Positions 1 to 7,821 of a stretch of DNA of 64,000 nucleotides are shown here, piece after piece (within the stretch, counting starts at the first letter, position 1; the number at the start of each line of letters is the position of its first letter). Made by a program: the position numbers and the translations under genes. The DNA is from an uncultured Opitutaceae bacterium (GTDB lineage: Bacteria > Verrucomicrobiota > Verrucomicrobiia > Opitutales > Opitutaceae): positions 1 through 64,000 of the forward strand of contig CALFXL010000028.1 of the NCBI GenBank assembly GCA_937958045.1, in the 5' to 3' direction. The notes below the pieces were generated by a model. The model made no database searches and had not been told where the DNA came from. It saw only the letters and a program-made list of their open reading frames with translations.

Positions 1-63
1 AAGGGCGCGAAGGCGGAGGGGGTTTGTGGTTGGGAACTGGTAGTTGGGCGGAGCTTCGCAAGT

Positions 64-148
64 TTCACCGCGGAGGCGCGGAGGACGCGGAATCAGGATG
101 AGGGAACTCGATTTCCGAACTCTGCGCTCTCCGCGTCTCCGCGGTGAA
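64..148. repeat. Palindromic interspersed repeat R1 (CACGGAGG family)
   Basis: The arms TTCACCGCGGAG (64-75) and CTCCGCGGTGAA (137-148) are exact reverse complements. Between them the 'gcggag' and 'ctccgc' motifs are repeated. The element lies just downstream of the stop codon of the transketolase C-terminal subunit. Related copies occur at 1249-1345 and 2930-3006. The rest of 1-155 shows no gene. Confidence 0.75.
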
Positions 149-155
149 TCCGGTC

Positions 156-1154
156 TTATTTTAGGAGAGCTTGGGCGGTTTCGGTGAGGCCTTCCATGCT
201 GATGCCGTAGTGGCGGAAGATGTCCGCTTGGGCGCCGGTGACGGTGTCTTCGTCGGGGATGCCGACGATCTTGAACTTCGGCGTGACGCCGGCTTGGAGC
301 AGCGTGGAGGCAACGGCTTCGCCGACGCCGCCGTTGACCATGTGTTCCTCGACCGTGACGACGGCGCGGCATTCGCGTCCGGCGGCGAGGATCGCGTCCG
401 TGTCGAGCGGCTTGACCGTGTGAAGACTCAGCACGCGCGCGGAGATGCCGGAGGCGGCGAGATTTTCGGCGGCGAGCAGCGCGTGAACGACGGTTTCACC
501 GTTGGCGATGAACGCGATGTCATTGCCCTCGCGGAGCGTGATGGCTTTACCGGCGGCAAATGGAGTGCCGAGCGGCGCGAGGTCGTACATCGCGGCTTTG
601 CCAAAACGCAGGAAGACGGGACGCGCGGACTTCGCGGCGAAGCGGACGGCTTCGCGTGTTTCGAAATTATCCGCGGGGACGATAATGGTGAGATTGTTGA
701 TCGCGCGGAGAACGGCGAGATCGTGCAACGAGTGGTGCGTGCTGCCGAGCGCGCCGTAGCTCACGCCGGAGCTGATGCCGACGAGCACGCCGGGGACGTT
801 CGAGTAGCAGATGTCGTTTTTGATCTGCTCAAGCGAACGCGCGGTCAGGAAGCAGGACGGCGAAACGCCGAAGGCTTTTTTGCCGCATGCGGCGAGACCG
901 GCGGTGATGCCGACGAGATTTTGTTCGGCGATGCCGACCTCGACGATCTGCTTCGGCAACGCTTTGCCGTAAGGCGCGAGTTTGCCGGAGCCGCGCGAGT
1001 CGCTGGTGACGGCGAGAATATTGCGGTCGCTCGTGGCGAGGGCCTGCAAGGTGTCGGCGAATTCCTCGAGGTTGGCGCGACCTTTTTTGAGACCGAGCTT
1101 TTGCGCCATCTCGATGGCGGCGGGAGAAAACATGGAAGGAGCCGGAGCGCTCAT
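156..1154 (-). CDS. Transketolase, C-terminal subunit (split transketolase)
   Basis: 332 residues. It matches the pyrimidine-binding plus C-terminal halves of transketolase. The motif GIAEQN puts the conserved Glu that activates thiamine diphosphate at about residue 77, and LGSTHHSLHD is typical of split transketolases. The C-terminal domain covers roughly residues 205-325. It should pair with the N-terminal subunit encoded upstream (1349-2173) to make one cytoplasmic enzyme that moves two-carbon units between sugar phosphates in the pentose phosphate pathway. It is the last gene of a minus-strand run that begins with a sugar isomerase, which suggests a role in catabolism of imported pentoses or deoxysugars. 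The two halves are separated by about 195 bp holding repeat R2. Confidence 0.92.
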   Translation of the reverse strand: MSAPAPSMFSPAAIEMAQKLGLKKGRANLEEFADTLQALATSDRNILAVTSDSRGSGKLAPYGKALPKQIVEVGIAEQNLVGITAGLAACGKKAFGVSPSCFLTARSLEQIKNDICYSNVPGVLVGISSGVSYGALGSTHHSLHDLAVLRAINNLTIIVPADNFETREAVRFAAKSARPVFLRFGKAAMYDLAPLGTPFAAGKAITLREGNDIAFIANGETVVHALLAAENLAASGISARVLSLHTVKPLDTDAILAAGRECRAVVTVEEHMVNGGVGEAVASTLLQAGVTPKFKIVGIPDEDTVTGAQADIFRHYGISMEGLTETAQALLK

Positions 1155-1248
1155 GAGAAGAGTGAGAGGTGAAGGGAGAAGGGTGAAAGGCGGGCGCTTG
1201 AAATCGGGTTCAGGGCGAGGCCGTTAGAAGAGGAGATTGCGGAGATCG

Positions 1249-1345
1249 GAACCACGGAGGCGCAGAGGGCACGGAGGCGGAAAGTTGGAGGAGCGTATCC
1301 GCGATTTTGAACGCTGTGTTCTCGATGTCTCCGGGGGTGGTTTTC
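1249..1345. repeat. Palindromic interspersed repeat R2
   Basis: It begins GAACCACGGAGG (1249-1260) and ends near 1345 in the loosely complementary CTCCGGGGGTGGTTTT. It belongs to the same family as R1 and R3 but its arms are more diverged. It fills most of the gap between the two transketolase genes and reaches the stop codon of the N-terminal subunit. Confidence 0.6.
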
Positions 1346-1348
1346 AGA

Positions 1349-2173
1349 TCAGGCGGCGAGTTTTTTCTCGGCGGCGGTGAGCTCGGCGAGCGCGGTGGCG
1401 AGTTCGCTTTCGCTCGGGACGCCATGGTGCCACTTGCCGACGTTTTCCATGAAGCTCACCCCTTTGCCCTTCACGGTGTTGGCGATGACGATGAGCGGCT
1501 TGCCGGGATGCGGCGCGGTGAGAGCGTGCGTGAGTTCGGCGTAGTCGTGGCCGTTGACGGTGCGGACTTCCCAGCCGAAGGCGCGCCATTTTTCGTCGAG
1601 CGGTTCGTTCGACATCACCTCGCGTGTGTGGCCGGTGATCTGGAGCGTGTTGTGGTCGAGAATGGCGACGAGATTATCGAGCTTGTAGTGCGCGGCGGCC
1701 ATGGCGGCTTCCCAGTTGGAGCCTTCGGCGAGTTCGCCGTCGCCGAGGAGCGTGAAGACGCGGTAGGGCGCGTTGTCGTATTTGCCTGCGAGCGCCATGC
1801 CGAGGCAGATCGGCAGGCCATGTCCGAGCGCGCCGGTGTTCATTTCCACACCGCGGATTTTGCGAGTGGGATGGCCGACGTAGTAGGACTTGTAGTGGCA
1901 AACGGTATTGAGATCGGCGTCGGGAAAATAACCGCGATCAGCCATGACGGCGTAGAGAGCTTCGACGCAGTGACCCTTGCTTTGGACGTAGCGATCGCGC
2001 GTGGGCGAATCGACGGTCTCGGGCGTGACCTGCAGTATCCGGTTATACAATACATTCAGGATATCGAGGCACGAAAGGCCGCCGCCGGTGTGGCCGGCGC
2101 CAGCGTCGAAGATGAGCTGGAGCATGCGCCGGCGAAGCGCGAAGGATTTAAGCTGAAGTTCGTGGTCGGTCAT
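1349..2173 (-). CDS. Transketolase, N-terminal (thiamine diphosphate) subunit
   Basis: 274 residues, equal to the N-terminal third of a full transketolase. GHTGG occurs near residue 27. The thiamine diphosphate/Mg motif runs from GDGEL (about 144) to DHN (about 173). MNTGALGHGL near 111 is the usual loop around the pyrophosphate. It is the partner of the gene at 156-1154 and is transcribed first. The upstream neighbour, a DUF3826-like lipoprotein, is only 32 bp away, so one operon is likely. The start at 2173 puts MTDHELQ directly before the first conserved helix. Confidence 0.93.
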   Translation of the reverse strand: MTDHELQLKSFALRRRMLQLIFDAGAGHTGGGLSCLDILNVLYNRILQVTPETVDSPTRDRYVQSKGHCVEALYAVMADRGYFPDADLNTVCHYKSYYVGHPTRKIRGVEMNTGALGHGLPICLGMALAGKYDNAPYRVFTLLGDGELAEGSNWEAAMAAAHYKLDNLVAILDHNTLQITGHTREVMSNEPLDEKWRAFGWEVRTVNGHDYAELTHALTAPHPGKPLIVIANTVKGKGVSFMENVGKWHHGVPSESELATALAELTAAEKKLAA

Positions 2174-2205
2174 GGATGGCAGGGAAATGGAAGATGACAG
2201 GCGGA

Positions 2206-2856
2206 TCAGGGCTTCGCGGAGTTGGCCCGTTTGTTCTGGTTACGTTCCTTGAGCTCCTGAGAGAGCTTCTTCAGGTCGTAGCCGCGCTTGGCCAGGTAGT
2301 TGTTGTTGCGTCCGCGGATCTTGTGGAAAACGGCGCCCTTGGCTTCGCCGTCGTTGAGGATGATGGCGTCGTCGAAGCCCGATTTTAGCTGTTCGCGGAT
2401 GTAGGCTTTTTCTTCCTCGGTGAGCGTCGGGATGAGTTCCTGGACGGCGTTGTATTCGCGGTTGAAGTGACCGCCGGCGAGGCCGTTTTTGATGACGATG
2501 AGCTGATCCTCGGTGAGCTGTTCGGAATCGAGGGCGGCGTAGAACGCGGTGCGCGCCTGGACCAACGCTTCGCGAAGCGCATCGCCGGTGAGCGGCTGTT
2601 TGCCTTCGTAGGCGTTTTTCGTCGTCACCATGAAGTTGAGGATGTGCTGCTTCACGCGCGCGGCCTGCTCGGCGTCGGCGAGTTTCAGCGCGCTCATGAT
2701 GCCGGTGACGCGTTTCTCGGCGACGGGGGCGAACGCCGGATTATCCGCGACGACGACGACCGGTTGCGGACGCGCGTTTTGGGCGCAGCCGGCGGTGGAG
2801 AAAGCGAGCCCGATCAGGGCGGAGAAGAGAGCGAGGGACGGAGGTGTGAGTTTCAT
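2206..2856 (-). CDS. DUF3826-like secreted lipoprotein of unknown function
   Basis: 216 residues. The N-terminus is a signal peptide ending in STAGC-AQ, which could be a lipobox with Cys24, although the -3 residue is Thr. The mature part is alpha-helical and charged. The stretch FNREYNAVQELIPTLTEEEK (about 131-150) resembles the DUF3826 family as I remember it. That family is often found near carbohydrate-degrading genes in Bacteroidota and Verrucomicrobiota, and its function is unknown. It lies between a sugar isomerase and the transketolase pair on the same strand. The family name is from memory; the secretion signal is visible. Confidence 0.65.
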   Translation of the reverse strand: MKLTPPSLALFSALIGLAFSTAGCAQNARPQPVVVVADNPAFAPVAEKRVTGIMSALKLADAEQAARVKQHILNFMVTTKNAYEGKQPLTGDALREALVQARTAFYAALDSEQLTEDQLIVIKNGLAGGHFNREYNAVQELIPTLTEEEKAYIREQLKSGFDDAIILNDGEAKGAVFHKIRGRNNNYLAKRGYDLKKLSQELKERNQNKRANSAKP

Positions 2857-2929
2857 ACGGAGCGACTCTACCGATCGGGTGGTTATGGGTGAGTTACGTG
2901 GTGCGGACGGAAAGCTCGGTCGGAATTCT

Positions 2930-3006
2930 GAACCACGGAGACACGGAGGGGAGATTCGTTGGAAGAACGTGTTCTGAACTCTGCGTGCTCTGTGCCTCTG
3001 TGGTTC
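2930..3006. repeat. Palindromic interspersed repeat R3
   Basis: Left arm GAACCACGGAGACACGGAGG starts at 2930. The right arm ends CTCTGTGGTTC at 3006 and is nearly its reverse complement. It lies between the isomerase gene and the DUF3826-like gene, so it would be transcribed inside the operon. Family members are R1 (64-148) and R2 (1249-1345). Confidence 0.75.
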
Positions 3007-3022
3007 TCGCGGGTTGGAGCTA

Positions 3023-4450
3023 TCAGGCCTCCGGATTTTCGTGGTGGTAAACTTCCCAGCCGAGATACCGCGTGAAGGCCTCTTCGAGGATCGCGGCGCT
3101 GTGCGAGGCGTTCATCACGACGTGGTGCTCGAAACCTTCGCGGCAGATGTAGTGAAGAAGCTTTTGCAGCTTCGGCACGTGCGCGACGGCGCGATTGCCG
3201 AAGGTCTTGAGTTCGTCGTTGGTGAGATGGCCCTGGCCGATGTAGGCGCGAATGACGCCGTTGGCATCGTCGGTCGTGATGCGGCCGTAGGTGAGCGGGT
3301 TGGCCGGTGTGCGGCCATCGAGCGCGCCCCACGTGTTTTCGACGCCGAGCGTGGAGCCGAGGATGGGCGCGTTGAGCACTTTGATGTCGGGCAGGAACGA
3401 CTTCGCCCAATTGCCGCAGTGGAAGAGCACGCACTTGTCGTCGTCGTCGCCATAGTTGTTGTTCCAATCCACGAGCGCGCTCGGCGAGAGCGAGGCGAGC
3501 TGCATCGCGTACATCGTGAGCACGCCGGTGACGTCGACTTCGCAGGCGCTGGGCAGGAAGTTTTCGCTCATCATGCTCATGCTGGTGCAGACGTTGCAGC
3601 CGTGGTTGGCCTGCAGCGAAGTCCAGCACTGGATGGCGGTGGCATCGAGGTGGTTGGCGGCGACAAAATCGTCGAGGACGATGCCGAGGCGCGCCATCTG
3701 CGCGAGCTTGGCGGGCGGTACCGCGGAGGTGTTCGCGTAGGCTTTGATCTCGTCGATCTTGCCGGTGAGGCGCTTGTCGCCGTCGGCGATTTTTTGCGCG
3801 GCGCCGAGGATTTCGGAAAGGTCGACCGTGGTGACGCTGATGCCGTTGCGCTCGAGAATTTTTTCCGAATAGCGCACGGTGTTGAACGCGCCGGGGCGCG
3901 CACCGACGGCGCCGATGCGCACGCCGCGCAGACCGCGAACGACGCGGCAAACGCCGAGGAAGCGCGCAAGATCGTTGCGGAAACTCGGATCGTCGATGCG
4001 GACAACGTGCTTGGTCGTCAGCGTGTATGGGATGCCGGCCTGACGGAGATTGTTGCACGCGGAAATCTTTCCGCAGAACGCGTCGCGACGGCGCACGACA
4101 TCGAGGCGATCGAGGTCGTCGGGATACGCGTGGATGAGGACGGGAACGTTGAGGCCGGAAAGTTTGATCGTGTCGGCGACACCCTTTTCGTCGCCGAAGT
4201 TGGGCAGCACGACGATGATGCCGCCAATCTTGTCGCGATGTTTGCGGAAGAGCTCGGCGCATTTGCGCGCGTCGTTGTGCGTCTCGACGCCGCCGAGCTT
4301 GGTGTCGTTGACGTCGAGCATGACGGCGTCGATGCCGAGTTCCGCGAGAAGCTTGGTGTAGTCGGCACGGGCTTCGCTCACGAGCTTGTCGGGGAAGAAG
4401 TCGCGATTGCCGAAGAAAACGCCGAGGGAGAAAGGTTGCTGAGGTTTCAT
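3023..4450 (-). CDS. L-fucose/L-arabinose isomerase family protein
   Basis: 475 residues. The fold pattern fits the FucI/AraA-type isomerases. The N-terminal part holds alternating beta-alpha segments such as GGIIVVLPNFGDEKG (about 76-90). The C-terminal half carries FHCGNWAKSFLP and the Gly/Asn-rich active-site region typical of FucI-like enzymes. It would interconvert an aldose and a ketose in the cytoplasm. The substrate cannot be read from the sequence; fucose, rhamnose and arabinose are all plausible next to pectin-degrading genes. It is the first gene of the minus-strand operon and diverges from the AraC regulator at 4612, which may control it. CCCC lies directly before the ATG and no Shine-Dalgarno is seen. 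Confidence 0.82.
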   Translation of the reverse strand: MKPQQPFSLGVFFGNRDFFPDKLVSEARADYTKLLAELGIDAVMLDVNDTKLGGVETHNDARKCAELFRKHRDKIGGIIVVLPNFGDEKGVADTIKLSGLNVPVLIHAYPDDLDRLDVVRRRDAFCGKISACNNLRQAGIPYTLTTKHVVRIDDPSFRNDLARFLGVCRVVRGLRGVRIGAVGARPGAFNTVRYSEKILERNGISVTTVDLSEILGAAQKIADGDKRLTGKIDEIKAYANTSAVPPAKLAQMARLGIVLDDFVAANHLDATAIQCWTSLQANHGCNVCTSMSMMSENFLPSACEVDVTGVLTMYAMQLASLSPSALVDWNNNYGDDDDKCVLFHCGNWAKSFLPDIKVLNAPILGSTLGVENTWGALDGRTPANPLTYGRITTDDANGVIRAYIGQGHLTNDELKTFGNRAVAHVPKLQKLLHYICREGFEHHVVMNASHSAAILEEAFTRYLGWEVYHHENPEA

Positions 4451-4611
4451 GGGGAGATGTGCAGAGAATGCCGGAAGGAGAGTTGGTGGATCCGACGGGA
4501 CCCGCCTGCAAGGGGCCGGCGGCTGTCCGGGGATCCGCTCAAGGGACGATATTAGGACAATTTTTTGCCTGATTCTCCCCGAATAACCCTATCTATTTGC
4601 GGGATTCTAAG

Positions 4612-5565
4612 ATGTCCGTCCAAGTGAAACGAAGTTCTGCCGTGATGCGCGAACGCCCGACGAACGCGCGAACCGCACGTATCCAAAAAGTGGATGCGCC
4701 GGCGCCGGCCGTTTCCTTCGACCCGCAACGTCGTGATTTCGAGCCGTATGGGTTGACGTGTGTGCGCTGGACGCCGTCGCCGATGCGACGACCGGATCAT
4801 CACAATGAAATCGAGCTCAACCTCCTGGAGTCAGGTTGGGTGACGTATCTGCTCGGGGGACGAAAAGTGCGCGTCGAACCGGGACGCCTGGCGGTGTTTT
4901 GGGCGGCGATCCCGCATCAAATCGTCGAATACGGTCAGGGCACGCGGTACTTTGTGGCGACGATCCCCTTCGCGTGGTTCTTGCAGTGTCGTTTGCCCGA
5001 AGCGCTGGTGCGGCCGCTGGTGCGCGGAGATTTAGTGGCGGAGAACGAAAAAACGGCGGGCGCGGGCGATCGCGCGGCGTTTGCGCGTTGGGAAACGGAT
5101 TTGAAGGATAAACGCGACGAACCGCGTCGCATCGTGATGCTTGAGATGGAGGCGCGGCTGCGGCGTCTCGCGCTCGGCTTGCCGCCCGACAATCCGAAGG
5201 AAACGCGCGGCCGAAGCGGTGTGTTGCCCGGAGGCGATTTGAGCAAAGTGGAGCAGATGGCGTGTCTCATCGCGCAGCGCTACACCGAGCCGTTGACCGC
5301 CGAGGAAATTGCGCGCGCGGTGAACCTGCATCCGAACTACGCGATGGCGCTGTTCAAGAAAGCCTTTGGCACGACGCTCATGGATTACGTGACGCATCAC
5401 CGCGTGTCGCATGCGCAGCGATTGCTCGCGACGACGGACGAGAAGATCGTGGAGATCGCGTTTAGCTCGGGCTTCAATTCGTTGAGTCGTTTCAACGAAG
5501 CCTTTCGTCGCGCCTGCGGTTGCACGCCGCGTACATATCGTGCGAATCTGGCGTTTGAAGAATAA
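4612..5565 (+). CDS. AraC family transcriptional regulator
   Basis: 317 residues from the ATG at 4612; an in-frame ATG at 4597 would add five residues. The N-terminal cupin-like sensor domain (about 50-150) includes DHHNEIELNLLESGWVTYLL and RVEPGRLAVFWAAIPHQ. The C-terminal double helix-turn-helix (about 205-312) has LTAEEIARAVNLHPNYAM and the family signature IVEIAFSSGFNSLSRFNEAF. It is divergently placed from the isomerase operon and precedes the beta-helix protein and TonB receptor, so it probably controls one or both in response to a sugar. A copy of the 21-nt near-palindrome lies inside the gene at 4678-4698. Confidence 0.93.
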   Translation: MSVQVKRSSAVMRERPTNARTARIQKVDAPAPAVSFDPQRRDFEPYGLTCVRWTPSPMRRPDHHNEIELNLLESGWVTYLLGGRKVRVEPGRLAVFWAAIPHQIVEYGQGTRYFVATIPFAWFLQCRLPEALVRPLVRGDLVAENEKTAGAGDRAAFARWETDLKDKRDEPRRIVMLEMEARLRRLALGLPPDNPKETRGRSGVLPGGDLSKVEQMACLIAQRYTEPLTAEEIARAVNLHPNYAMALFKKAFGTTLMDYVTHHRVSHAQRLLATTDEKIVEIAFSSGFNSLSRFNEAFRRACGCTPRTYRANLAFEE

Positions 5566-5644
5566 GCTGCTCCTAACCGTCACGTGGCGGAAACGGATCG
5601 GAAGGTTGCGTGTGTGTGCGCGCAACTGCAGTGCTTGAAGTACC

Positions 5645-7531
5645 ATGAAACCCTCCCTGGCTATTCGCTCATTGGTCCCCGCCGCGCTTTCTTTGTGGCT
5701 GGCGATTGCCGCCCACGCAGCGGAGATCTGGGTGTCGCCGACGGGCGACGACGCCAATCCGGGCACGGCGGAAAAACCGATGCGTTCTCCAGCGCTGGCC
5801 TTGCGCAAAGGACGCGAACTGCGACGCGTGAACGACGCGTCCGTGAGCGATGGCGTGAAGATCGTGCTGCGCGGCGGCGTGTATCCATTAATGGATACAG
5901 TGCGCGTGCGTCCTGAAGATGCGGGCACGGCGAAAGCGCCGACGGTGTTTGTGGCCGCGGAGGGAGAAAAACCGGTGTTCAGCGGCGGTGTGCGTGTGCA
6001 AGGTTGGCGACGCGCGGGCGAGTCCGAAGTCGCGGCGTTGCCCGTCGCGGCGCGCGGCGAAGTGTGGGTGGCGGACACGCCCCTTTTTCAAGGACGCCGT
6101 GTGGAGCCGCGTCAGTTGTGGGTCGAAGGACGACGCGCGGTGCGCGCGCGTGCGCAAAACGGCGACGACATGGCGCGATTGGTCGCGTGGGATCGCGCGA
6201 AAGAAGAAGCGACGATTCCCGCGTCCGCGCTCAGCGGTCTCACGAACGCGGTGGAAGGGCTGGAGATGTTGATCCTCCAGCAATGGGAAATCGCGATCCT
6301 GCGTGTGAAGAGCGTGCGCGTGGAGGGGGATCGCGCGGTGCTGACGTTTCATTCGCCGGAGAGCCGCGTTCAGTTCGAGCATCCGTGGCCGCAGCCGATC
6401 ATGGACGCGGGAAATGAAGCGCCCTTTTTCCTGAGCGGCGCAGCCGAGTTTCTCGATCAACCCGGCGAGTGGTGGATCGATACGAAGGCGGACAAAATTT
6501 TTTATTGGCCGCGCGCGGACGAAAATCTCGAGACTGCGGAAGTCGTCGCGCCGGCGCTCGAGACGCTCGTGGAGATTGGAGGTTCGCTCGAGCGGCCATT
6601 GAAGCACGTGGAGTTTCGCGGCATTGCGTTTCGTCACGGTGCGTGGAAACGCCCGGCGCTCGCGGGGCACGTGCCGTTGCAGGCGGCGATGGCGATGAAC
6701 GAAGCGTACAAACTCACGCCGAAAGGCACGCCCGAATGGCGCAGTCTTGATAATCAGGACTGGCTTGTGCGCGCGCCGGCGATGGTGCGCGTGCGCAATG
6801 CGCACGAGGCGAGCTTTGTGCTTTGCCGTTTCGAGCAAAGCGAAGGCTCGGGCCTCGACTATCTGGTCGGCACGAAAGGCGGCGCGATCGAAGGCTGTAT
6901 TTTCCGCGATCTCGGCTGCAATGGTTTGCAGCTCGGTCACTTCCAGGATGACGCGGAGGAAACGCATCTGCCGTACAATCCCGGCGACGCGCGTGTGGTG
7001 TGCGAAGGTACGCGCATCGCGAACAACGTCGTGACCAACTGCGGCGTCGAGGATTGGGGCAGCGTCGGCATCGCCGTCGGCTATGCGCGCAAAATCGCGA
7101 TCGAAAACAATGAGTTGTACAACCTGCCGTACACGGCGTTGAGCGTGGGGTGGGGATGGACGCGCTCGGCGAATGTTTCGGGACAAAATCGTGTGCATGC
7201 GAACCGTATCCACACCATCGCTACACGCATGGCGGATACCGGCGGCATCTACACGCTCTCCGCGCAGCCCGGCACGATCGTCAGCGAAAATGCCATCTGG
7301 GGCGTCGCGCCCGGCCCGTGGGCGCACGACAAGAGTCATTGGTCGTACATCTATCTCGACGAAGGTTCCGCCTACATGGTGGTGCGCGACAACTGGTGTC
7401 CGGACGAAAAATTCCAGAAAAATGCGAACGGTCCGGGAAATCTCTGGGAAAACAACGGTCCGGGTGTTTCCGACACCATCCGCGAGCGCTCGGGACTGCA
7501 GGAGAAATACCGCTATTTGCGCGCGGAATGA
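5645..7531 (+). CDS. Secreted right-handed parallel beta-helix protein (probable polysaccharide-active enzyme)
   Basis: 628 residues. A signal peptide (about 1-26, ending AAHAA) is followed by IWVSPTGDDANPGTAEKP, the usual first strand of this family. Next comes a Gly-rich module with LRGGVYPLMDTVRV and ending in PVFSGGV. The beta-helix occupies roughly residues 300-600, with short repeats such as IEGCIFRDLGCNGLQLG and IANNVVTNCG. Related proteins include glycoside hydrolases and polysaccharide lyases, but the reaction cannot be assigned from sequence alone. It sits between the AraC regulator and a TonB receptor on the same strand. The gene contains the perfect 20-bp palindrome at 5880-5899. 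Confidence 0.85.
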   Translation: MKPSLAIRSLVPAALSLWLAIAAHAAEIWVSPTGDDANPGTAEKPMRSPALALRKGRELRRVNDASVSDGVKIVLRGGVYPLMDTVRVRPEDAGTAKAPTVFVAAEGEKPVFSGGVRVQGWRRAGESEVAALPVAARGEVWVADTPLFQGRRVEPRQLWVEGRRAVRARAQNGDDMARLVAWDRAKEEATIPASALSGLTNAVEGLEMLILQQWEIAILRVKSVRVEGDRAVLTFHSPESRVQFEHPWPQPIMDAGNEAPFFLSGAAEFLDQPGEWWIDTKADKIFYWPRADENLETAEVVAPALETLVEIGGSLERPLKHVEFRGIAFRHGAWKRPALAGHVPLQAAMAMNEAYKLTPKGTPEWRSLDNQDWLVRAPAMVRVRNAHEASFVLCRFEQSEGSGLDYLVGTKGGAIEGCIFRDLGCNGLQLGHFQDDAEETHLPYNPGDARVVCEGTRIANNVVTNCGVEDWGSVGIAVGYARKIAIENNELYNLPYTALSVGWGWTRSANVSGQNRVHANRIHTIATRMADTGGIYTLSAQPGTIVSENAIWGVAPGPWAHDKSHWSYIYLDEGSAYMVVRDNWCPDEKFQKNANGPGNLWENNGPGVSDTIRERSGLQEKYRYLRAE

Positions 7532-7583
7532 GAGGGAGATGCGCGTGACCCGTCGCGTGCGCGGCGATGATCGCCCGCGCGCG

Positions 7584-7604
7584 TGTAGTGGTTTATTGGA
7601 TACG
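7584..7604 (-). repeat. 21-nt near-palindrome (YGTATCCAAA family), copy in 7532-7821
   Basis: On the minus strand this reads CGTATCCAAT, then six bases, then CTACA. It lies about 50 bp downstream of the beta-helix gene. The remainder of the 290-bp gap to the TonB receptor shows no gene. Confidence 0.55.
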
Positions 7605-7821
7605 TAAAACGGGACTGTCAGATTTGGGTCACGTTGAGGCATCGGAGCGTGCGTTCTTTTGAACCCGCCGCGCTTTTGCCCTGACCCTATCGACTGTCAT
7701 GTCTCCCGTTTACCCGCTCGTTGGTTGCCGCGTTTCCCTGCGTTTCTGCCGGGGCGCATTGATCGCGAAGATGAGGGACACCTGGCCGCTCGATCGTGAG
7801 CAGTGAGGCGTTACCGTAACC

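Noticed and set aside
3014..4555. A 513-codon open frame on the plus strand
   Set aside because: It is antisense to the isomerase gene, whose protein has clear family features. Its translation is Arg/Ala/Val/Asp-rich in the way of GC-rich shadow frames.
5888..7642. A 584-codon frame on the minus strand
   Set aside because: Antisense to the beta-helix gene; Arg-rich shadow translation.
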